From positions 992,001 to 1,056,000 of the forward strand of contig QJPP01007526.1 in assembly GCA_003996215.1 (NCBI GenBank): 64,000 nt of DNA. Reading direction: 5' to 3'. Below the pieces are notes generated by a model. That model worked only from the letters and a program-made list of their open reading frames with translations, did not search any database and was not told where the DNA came from. This document shows, piece after piece, positions 56,630-64,000 of the stretch. The position numbers and the translations under genes were made by a program. Source of the stretch: Jaltomata sinuosa (lineage: Eukaryota > Streptophyta > Magnoliopsida > Solanales > Solanaceae). How positions within the stretch are numbered: the stretch's first letter is position 1; each line of letters starts with the position of its first letter.

Positions 56630-58060
56630 ATGGCAGATGGGATGGATATTCAACCACTTGTTATTGACAACGGAACTGGAATTACCAAGGTTATTTACAT
56701 AATTTGCAATTTCAGCTCTATTCATTGTGTTGTTCTCTAATGATGAATAGCTGCATCGTTTGTTTATTTAGGCTGGCTTTGCTGGGAATGATGCTCCAAG
56801 GTCTGTTTTCCCAAGTGTAATTGGCCGTCCTCGTCATACTGGTGTCATGGTTGGAATGATACAAAAAGATACCTATGTTGGTAAGGAAGCTCAGGGTAGA
56901 ACAGGTATTTTGACTATGAAATATCCCATTGAACATAGCATACCAAGAAACTGGGATGAAATGGAGAAAATCTGGCATTACACTTTTTACAATGAACTCC
57001 GTGTTGCTCCCGAGGAGCATCCCATTCTTCTGACTGAAGTGCCACTTAACCCCAAAGCAAACCGGGAGAAAATGACCGAAATCATGTTTGAGAAATTCAG
57101 TGTTCCAGCCATGTATGTTGCTATCCAGGCTGTTCTCTCTCTGCTTGGTAGTGGATGCACAACTGGTAAGCAGAAGAAGAAATGCTATTTCTCTACTGTT
57201 TTACTCAGTCACTAATTTTGTTTTTTAATTTTTCCAACCAGGCATTGTGCTTAATTCCGGTGATGGTGTGAGCCACGCTGTCCCCATCTATGAGGGACAT
57301 GCACTTCCCCATGCTATCTCGTGGTTAGGTCTTGCTGGTCGTGATATTACAAATTATCTCGGCCAGATTCTCACCGAGGCTGGTTATGCATTTAACTGTG
57401 TGATACAAGAGAATTTTACTAGTCGTATGAAGGAGAAGATTGCTTATGTTCCACTGGATTTTGAACAGGAAATTGAGAAGGCAAAAAACAGATCTTCAGT
57501 TGAGAAGGGCTTTACGCTTCCTGATGGAGAAGTCATTAATATTGGTGCTGAGAGGTTCCGTTGTCCTGAAGTCCTATTCCGGCCATCATTGGTTGGAAAG
57601 GGACCGGCAGGAATTCATGAAAAAATCTACAGCTCGATCATGATATGCGATGATGATATTAGGAAGGATTTATTTGCAAACATTGTGCTTAGCGGTGGCT
57701 CAACTATGATCCCTGGCATAGCAGAACGTATGAGCAAGGAAATCACTGCTCTTGCTCCAAGAAGCACGAAGATCGAGGTGGTTGCACCGCCTGAGAGGAA
57801 GTACAGCACCTGGATAGGAGGATCAATTCTAGCTTCCCTCAGTACTTTCAATAAAGTTAGTTTCTCTTTGCTTTATTGTGCAAAATCAATCCATCAAGTC
57901 TAAGTCTCAAATGATTGGTTCTAACTATGAACGTCTTCTTGTTAACTCTTTTGAGCTCAAGGGATTCAACACCTAATATCTACCTCCCATGCAGATGTTG
58001 ATAACGAATGGCGAGTATGATGAATTTGGTCCCTCAATTGTCCACAGGAAGTGTCTCTAA
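56630..58060 (+). CDS. Divergent actin, copy 10 (open frame)
   Basis: Exons are 56630-56689, 56772-57165, 57242-57855 and 57995-58060, giving 377 residues. Borders are GT/AG, although the intron 1 donor is GTTATT where other copies have GTTAGT. Substitutions include GFAGNDAPRS for [18 protein letters not shown] for IV.NWDDM, VGKEAQGRTG, and Asp154 to Asn at the start of the second phosphate loop (NSGDGVSH). His73 and the catalytic Gln are kept. The C-terminus is MLITNGEYDEFGPSIVH ending KCL, of the type seen in copies 9 and 11. The frame is undamaged, but loss of a metal-liganding Asp makes normal ATP turnover unlikely. Confidence 0.82.
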
Positions 58061-58299
58061 GATTTGTGAGAACTTAAAATCCGCTTCAGTTAGTTCCTTC
58101 ATTTTAACTTAGCTAGTACGCTGGAAACTGGTTATCTTTTTAGCTAATTTAAGTTTTAGTTACGTTGTATATTCATATTGCTATTTTGTTTAAGTTATTA
58201 GTTTATTCAATAACTTGTCTCCTCATCCAATTGAAAATTAGAGGTTTCTTTATGAGAAATCCAACGTTATGCAAAATGGACCCCTTTACTAGTATGAAG

Positions 58300-58860
58300 G
58301 GAATGGAGGTCTTGGCCTCATAAAAAGCTCAGAATAAGAACCTCGCCCTCCTGTCCTATCATGGAGACTCTTTACCCAATGTACGTACCTTTGGGCCGAA
58401 GTTCTTATTAGCAAGTATTACAATAACTCCCCTGGAACTCGTAGAGGCAGCAGTAGTTCCTTTATTTGGCGGAACATTCTTAGAGGGTGGGAGATTTTCA
58501 GCAAATGTATATCCTGCTCCATTGGTAATGGTTACCAGATATCAATTCAGCTCTATTTTTGGCCCTCTGTCTGAAAAGTAAACCAACCTTAAGGTTAGTG
58601 ATGTCATCGGAAATGGAAACTGGAATCTGTCTGTTTTTCCTCATGAACTTGACTTATTCAATTAACAGTGTCCACATTCCTTATTAACGACAATGTCTCG
58701 CTAATCCATAACAATGTTCTATTGGATTGCAGATGATGCTGGTCAGGCATAGGTTTAACGAGGGAAACTTCGTAGCAAATCTTTTGGCAAAAGAAGGAAT
58801 CAAGAAGGCAAATTCTAGCAATCTAACTCTTTATCTGTTGTCTAAAATGTAAGAAAATGG
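58300..58860 (+). pseudogene. LINE remnant (reverse transcriptase C-terminus and RNase H end)
   Basis: Near 58395-58530 the translation reads WAEVLISKYYNNSPG and SSFIWRNILRGWEIFSKCIS followed by IGNG, the segment before zf-RVT in plant LINEs. Near 58740-58800 RFNEGNFVANLLAKEG matches the RNase H C-terminus. The region between is deleted, and frames are broken. It lies downstream of copy 10. Confidence 0.75.
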
Positions 58861-59129
58861 GAATGGATGAGAAGGGAAAGTACTAAGAGAAAAGATGAAA
58901 ATTAATTTTCTACCCTCCTTTTTTGGAATAAAAAAGATAAAGGCGAAACAATCACAGTGTAGAACAGTGGATATTATAACATTTTGATTTTGGGATAAAA
59001 TAATCAAAATTACATAAAATATGAGCAGGTAATAAATTGACTTATAAGCAAAAACGTAAGTTGGAAAAGACTAGAGTATTTAGATACATGTGATTTAACA
59101 GAAATGGGAGTTGAAATGAACCGCAAAAA

Positions 59130-59544
59130 TTGCAGAGTTTTCAGTTTGATTACGAAAAAAACTACAACTCAATCATGAGATATGATGTGGATATTAGGAA
59201 AGATTTATTTGCAAACGTTGTGCTTAGTGGTGGCTCAACTATTTTTCCTGGCATAGCAGAACGTATGAGCAAGGAAATCACTGTTCTTGCTCCAAGCAGC
59301 ATGAAGATCAAGGTTGTACTTTCCAACAGGTTAGTCTCTTTTAATTTACTGTATTTCACTGATAAATCAATCATTCAACTATGTCCAAACCCCAAATAAT
59401 TGTTTCTAACTACGAATGTCTTCTGGTTATCTCTTTTAAGGTCAAGGGATTTAACACTGATATTTACATCCCATGTAGATGTTGATAATGAAGGGCGAGT
59501 ATGATGAATATGGTCCCTCAATTGTCCACAAAAAGTGTCTCTAA
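59130..59544 (+). pseudogene. Actin fragment, copy 11 (part of exon 3, exon 4)
   Basis: From about 59158 (NYNSIMRYDVDIRKDLFANV) exon 3 is recognisable up to KIKVV near 59316. The segment encoding APPERKYS to LAS is deleted, so that 'actttccaacag' follows directly and joins intron 3 at 59330. Exon 4 is 59479-59544, ending KCL. It has no exons 1-2. Intron 3 and the 3' flank are nearly the same as in copy 9. Confidence 0.9.
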
Positions 59545-60735
59545 GCATGGAGAGAACTCTTTAAGTTTGGTTCCATCAAATGAATGATTCATTTAAGTCA
59601 CAGTGACCTGTTTCCTTTTGAAGTAATACCCAATCCTATGAGCAGTCCAGTTTAACATGCTATTCTTATGAATGAACCAAACACAAGTTTTTGCTTCGAA
59701 TATGTTATACTTGTTTGTTATCGGTTTGCAAGTAGATGCCTTTCTATTATTGGTGTAGGTGAACTTTATGAATGAGCCGAAGACAAGCTTTTACTAATAA
59801 AGCCTCCAACTTTGAAAATGCAGCTTGCCTCCACGACTAAACACTTCATTGGCTGCCGTTCCACCTCCCCCACCCCTACCCCCAGAGTCAGGCCCACAAA
59901 TATAACAATTCTCCCTTGGACAATAAATTATCCAGAATTACAAACACTCAAGACTTTGCAGTTTGATTTTGGGTGGGCAGCAATGTAAATGCCTTATGGC
60001 CCCCTTTAATATAGACATCCGATTGTATGACAAAAAAATAATAGGAATTTCAATGAATCAGACTTGGGGATTTTAAAAAGATAAGCCAAAAAAGTACTCA
60101 AGTAAAATGGGAGAGGGGACACAGGACGTCGATCATTGGTGTTGGTTTTTTTTTTTTTTAAAAGATGGGGCGGAAAAAAAGGAGAGACTACTGCTTGACA
60201 TCTTCTCTAAAAAAATGGATTAAAAATGATATGGTAATTTTTGGAAGAATTCACAGATTCGGTAAGATCAATGAAGCTCTGATTTTTTTAAAAAAAAAAA
60301 TAGGGCAGCAAAAAGGGGTTAAAATGACTCTCTATGCATTGAAATAGCTTTCAATAGCTTCATTAAGCATTTGGGAGGTTTTAAATAGCCAACATAAAGC
60401 ATCAGGATAATTTGAAATTCAAAAATATCTAAAATCTCTCAACAACTAAACAAACCTAACAAATACTTAAAATTTAAATTCATCCTAAAGTTAAACAACT
60501 TATTTTGCTAAAATTTACTGCAGTAACTAAAGTAAATTTCAACAATTGGCTTAATTTCCTGGGTTTTGGGTATAATTCTAGAAAAAGGTTTGGAAAAAAA
60601 ATAAAACAAACGTGGGATTTGAACTTCCTGGGTGAATTCTAGAAAAAAAGAAGAAGATAAACATGAGATTTGAAACTCCGATTTTATTTTTAAAGGTGCA
60701 TCCAACAAATATTGCACCATAAGGATTTTTGAGCT
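59545..60735. other. 3' flank of fragment 11, then AT-rich DNA without genes
   Basis: The first 120 bases match the 3' flank of copy 9. After about 59800 no homology to the array was recognised, so this is the right end of the cluster within the window. Poly(A/T) tracts near 60150 and 60290 are low complexity. Confidence 0.45.
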
Positions 60736-60740
60736 TAGGA

Positions 60741-60777
60741 GCGCGCGCGCGCGCACACATATATATATATATACTAG
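60741..60777. repeat. (GC)n/(CA)/(TA)n microsatellite ending in CTAG
   Basis: 'gcgcgcgcgcgcgc' is followed by 'acacatatatatatatat' and then CTAG at 60774-60777. The sequence after it, 'ggaacgtgcgtta', is a weak hairpin, so a degraded Helitron 3' end in minus orientation is possible. Confidence 0.6.
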
Positions 60778-60789
60778 TTTCTGGGAACG

Positions 60790-62070
60790 TGCGTTACATG
60801 TTTATCCTAAAATACTTAATATAATTTTGGTATTGCAAATGATACATATATTATTGAACCTTCTTTGTGCTATAAAATAAAATCAAAACATACAAAAAAA
60901 GGTAACAACTTGTAAATTGAGGGTAAAAAATCTTGCAAACTTGATATTACTTTACTAATATGTATAGTACTTTAATTTAAAGATTAATAAATATGTGCAT
61001 ATAATAAAAGTATATGTTGCGGAAAATTAAATATTATGCATGAAAAATAAAAACTAAACTGATATATATATTGAGTCCCGTCATGATCAATCGAAAATGA
61101 TCAGAAGTCATATGAATCTTGTTTTGACTTGAACACATGAGTATTAAAAAAAATTAAAAAAAGAGGGAGATGACTGTATAATAATTATTGCAGAGCATAA
61201 AAAAAAAATACAATATCGCACATAAAAATATTAATATAGCAACCGAAATCTAAATATATAGAAGAATAAGCTACTAATTGTTATGCTTCAATAAGTACCT
61301 GAAACTGAAGATGATGGAAAAGAAGAAGTGAGTTAAAAAAGAAAAGGTTATAAAAATTATATTATAGATAAAATTATAATCCATAAGCACAAACAATTAT
61401 CTTCAATAAAAATAAATAAAATCAAAATGCAAATGAGGAATCGGTAAAAGGAGAAAAAAACAAAAAAGATATTATACATTTTCATGAATATTCATAAAAA
61501 AGTGATAAAAAAAAAACATAAAACAAATGAATCTGCAGCTTGCTACTTCTAGTGGAGAATGTAATACTTTTGACTGATGAGTCTATTTAAATAAGCTGAT
61601 TAGTGAAGAAAATTTAAGATATTAAATAAGATAATTGACTATCTACTTAATGTCATAGTAACCGAAGAAAATCAAAAGTTGCTCAATTTACGAGGTGGGA
61701 TGATTTTGTACCACTTACTGCAATCTATTCAAATTCTATGTGTTGTCATCATCCGATTAATTTTACCACTTACTGCAATAATTTTCCTCCTCAATCTTTA
61801 GATTTTAATTAAAATGTACATTCAATGCTTATTCTTTTTAACTTCTAACAATTATTACATATTCATGCATTCAGCCCATTTTTGATTTAATACTTTCCAA
61901 CTTTTAGTATTTAGTATTTAGTATTTAGTATTTAATATAATATAATATGATATGATTATTATTTAAATATTTAATTAATTAAATATTTTATAATATTTTA
62001 ATTTAGTGTAGGGTAAAATGGTAATCTAACTTTTAACTTTGAAGCTTCCCACTTTTAATATAATATGATG
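60790..62070. other. AT-rich intergenic DNA, no gene
   Basis: Only short tandem blocks are seen, such as 'tatttagtatttagtattta' near 61911. No coding sequence. Confidence 0.4.
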
Positions 62071-62097
62071 ATATATATATATATATATATATATAAT
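62071..62097. repeat. (AT)n microsatellite
   Basis: About 13 AT dinucleotides. Confidence 0.9.
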
Positions 62098-62149
62098 AAT
62101 TTTTAAAAATATAACTTTATCATACGTAGACAGGGTTCATATTAAAAAG

Positions 62150-62964
62150 GATAAAAGGGCCAAATATAGCATACAATTTTGTGATTTAGAGCTGATATAC
62201 TCCTCATTAAAAAAGTGACTCATATATATTCCCGCTGTTACACAAATGACCCAGATATACCCTTTTTGACTGATTTAATTTTTTTTTTGATTTTTTATTA
62301 AAATAAAATTCATATAGGATATATTTGATCTTTCTCGCAAAGTACAGGGATATATTTGATCTTTTTCACGCGTGATTTTTTTTTTACTTCTTTGATTCAA
62401 TGACTAATTTGAGTTTTAAATATCTCCTTATGAACCTATTCACTTATCATTATCTGAGTTTCTTGTTCATATTTCATTTGTTTGCTTTTATTCTGTAGTG
62501 TGAAAATATGAGAAATAACAAAAAGAAGTGTGAATGTAATAAAAGAGAAAAATTTATAACTAATTCTTTTTGCGACCCTATTATAATTTATTTTTTATCT
62601 TTGTGAAAAAAATTTGGGACATCTATGATAGATTTTATAAAATGATGAGTGAAAAAATAAATTTTGACCATCAAGATAATAATCCAAATTAGTAGTTGAA
62701 TTAAAGAAGACAAAAAAATTCATGTGTGAGAAGGATCAAATATACTCCTGAACTTTGCGAAAGGGCCAAATATACCCCTATATGAATTTTATTTTAATAA
62801 AAAAATTTAATAAAATAACGTTAATTTTTTTTCACTTTCATCAACCAAAAAGGGTATATCTGAGGCATTTATGTAAGGGTGGGGGTATATGTGAGCCTCT
62901 TTCTTAACGACGAGTATATCCAGCTCTAAATCGCAAAGGTAAAGGGTATATTAGGCCCTTTTCT
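62150..62964. mobile_element. Large palindromic relative of the 7040 MITE
   Basis: The outer ends ('ataaaagggccaaatata', 'ttttgtgatttagagctg' versus 'agctctaaatcgcaaagg', 'tatattaggcccttttct') match the family termini. Inner arms at 62305-62370 ('catataggatatatttgatc') and 62722-62790 ('gatcaaatatactcctga', 'gccaaatatacccctatatg') form a second inverted pair. Confidence 0.65.
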
Positions 62965-63464
62965 CTTTTAAAATGAGAAAATCACACCCTATAAAGATTT
63001 AATACTCTTTATTACACCAAATAAATCTATTTTTTAATATTTACAAATCTATGTAAATAATTACAATGCATAAGATATTAGATTTAGTAAGAGTTTTAAA
63101 TATTTTATCTATCCAAAGAAATTTTTCTAATTGAGTGTGATTTTTTTTAATCCAATCTCACCCAATTTTTCACCAAGTTTTATGTAATTTGTATGTAAAA
63201 AAATTGAAATGTGTGCATGAATTGCGGATAAAATTCTCTATACATTTATAATAAAGATTTTTTTAATACTGGCATGTATATTTAAAGTGTATGAAGATTG
63301 ATTTTATTTTACTATATATTGTATGGTAGGAATATATAATATGGTATACAAACTAGTTTACTTAATCTTTTTTATTTATATATGAACATATATTAGTATA
63401 TGAAATGGCTATATAATATGATATACAAACTGGTTTGCTTAATTTTTTTTATATTAAATTATAT

Positions 63465-63468
<4 letters not shown>
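62965..63468. other. AT-rich intergenic DNA, nothing recognised
   Basis: 'atgatatacaaactggttt' occurs at 63418 and 63739, and a related 'atggtatacaaactagttt' at 63340, a dispersed short repeat interrupted by the MITE at 63545. Confidence 0.45.

Positions 63469-63521
<53 letters not shown>
63469..63521. repeat. (AT)n microsatellite, about 26 units
   Basis: Uninterrupted AT dinucleotide run. Confidence 0.9.
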
Positions 63522-63523
<2 letters not shown>

Positions 63524-63544
63524 TGTATGGAATGAATACATAGC

Positions 63545-63733
63545 GCCTGTTTGGATAGGCTTATTTTAAGCTGTCTTTTTTTAAGTTGAAAATCTCAGTT
63601 TTTCACTTTTAGTTTTTTTGGCTTGAAATTAAGTATTCAAAAACACTTCTTGTACTTTACCAAACAGTATAAAAAAAGCTTAAAAGCTATTTTGACTAAA
63701 AAAAATACTTAAATTAAGTCAATCCAAACGGGC
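63545..63733. mobile_element. hAT-like MITE
   Basis: Ends 'gcctgtttggataggctta' and 'taagtcaatccaaacgggc' are inverted repeats of the type common in plant hAT MITEs. A target duplication was not certain. Confidence 0.7.
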
Positions 63734-63957
63734 TCATAATATGATATACAAACTGGTTTACTTAATTTTTTTATACTAAGTTATATACAAACATATATTA
63801 GTGTATAAATTATCTTTAGAAGGTTTTGGTTCAATTCTTTAAAGTTGTATACATGGAATCTAATATAATAATATTATAATTTCACCCTTATTTTTAAAGT
63901 AAGATAAAAGAAATAGGAATTGATCGACATTATGCTGGTTCACATTTTTAAATAATA

Positions 63958-64000
63958 CTAGTTTAGTGTACGCGCTTTGCGCGTGATCAAAACGTGCACC
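63958..64000 (-). mobile_element. Helitron 3' end in minus orientation, continuing beyond the window
   Basis: Read on the minus strand: 'acgcgcaaagcgcgt' (63984-63970) is a 6-bp stem with a 3-base loop, followed after eight bases by CTAG (63961-63958) and then T. This is the Helitron terminator, so the body of the element would lie to the right of 64000. Confidence 0.7.

Noticed and set aside
197..59544. Retrocopy origin of the actin paralogues
   Set aside because: All full copies keep the three coding introns and share non-coding flanks, so RNA-mediated duplication does not fit.
60741..63961. A single Helitron between the two CTAG sites at 60774 and 63958
   Set aside because: Both look like 3' ends in the same (minus) orientation and no TC-type 5' end was found between them, so they cannot delimit one element.
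1..64000. tRNA, rRNA or other structural RNA genes
   Set aside because: No cloverleaf-forming or rRNA-like segment was recognised by eye; a tRNAscan or Rfam search would be needed to exclude small ones.

Overview
The window is plant nuclear DNA, most probably from a member of the Solanaceae. It is AT-rich and dense in small transposons. It carries intron-containing actin genes of the plant type, P-class PPR sequence, and a repeat matching the 3' part of the tobacco-type TS SINE. Species assignment is inference; no database search was possible.

The dominant feature is a tandem array of actin paralogues, all on the + strand, from 197 to 59544. There are ten copies with a recognisable exon 1 to exon 4 layout plus two truncated fragments. 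Copy 1 (197-1618) is a normal 377-residue plant actin. Copies 2 (15001-16395), 4 (24005-25476), 7 (39996-41453), 8 (45530-46979) and 10 (56630-58060) keep complete reading frames and the same three coding introns, but are strongly diverged, including at nucleotide-binding residues. Copy 3 (17492-20535) would also be intact except for a young gag-only LTR retrotransposon in exon 3. Copies 5 (29900-31362), 6 (35062-36149) and 9 (52418-53887) are pseudogenes, and 32600-32900 and 59130-59544 are fragments. Several copies share an upstream leader exon with a GTAAGC-type donor, and some leader segments survive without any coding region. Because introns and flanks are shared, the array grew by DNA-level duplication and not by retroposition.

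Region by region: 1-2390 is copy 1 and its flanks; 2391-3490 holds simple repeats and an organelle-like segment; 3662-5845 is a broken PPR gene whose C-terminal half is present as an inverted repeat; 6331-7003 is a 5'-truncated LINE with an 18-bp target duplication; 7040-7191 is a MULE-type MITE; 7377-13020 is a roughly 5.6-kb Helitron sitting precisely inside a duplicated PPR fragment. From 14298 on, actin copies alternate with MITEs, copia fragments (36286-37800, 42570-43390), a solo LTR (51616-52198), LINE and Helitron remnants, and microsatellites. After 59545 the sequence is AT-rich repeat territory ending in a Helitron-type 3' hairpin at 63958-64000.

The main candidate for something undescribed is the cluster of divergent actin paralogues with open frames but altered ATP-pocket residues. 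Second are the PPR inverted repeat, which could form long double-stranded RNA, and the young gag-only element that gives the downstream half of an actin exon a new in-frame ATG.
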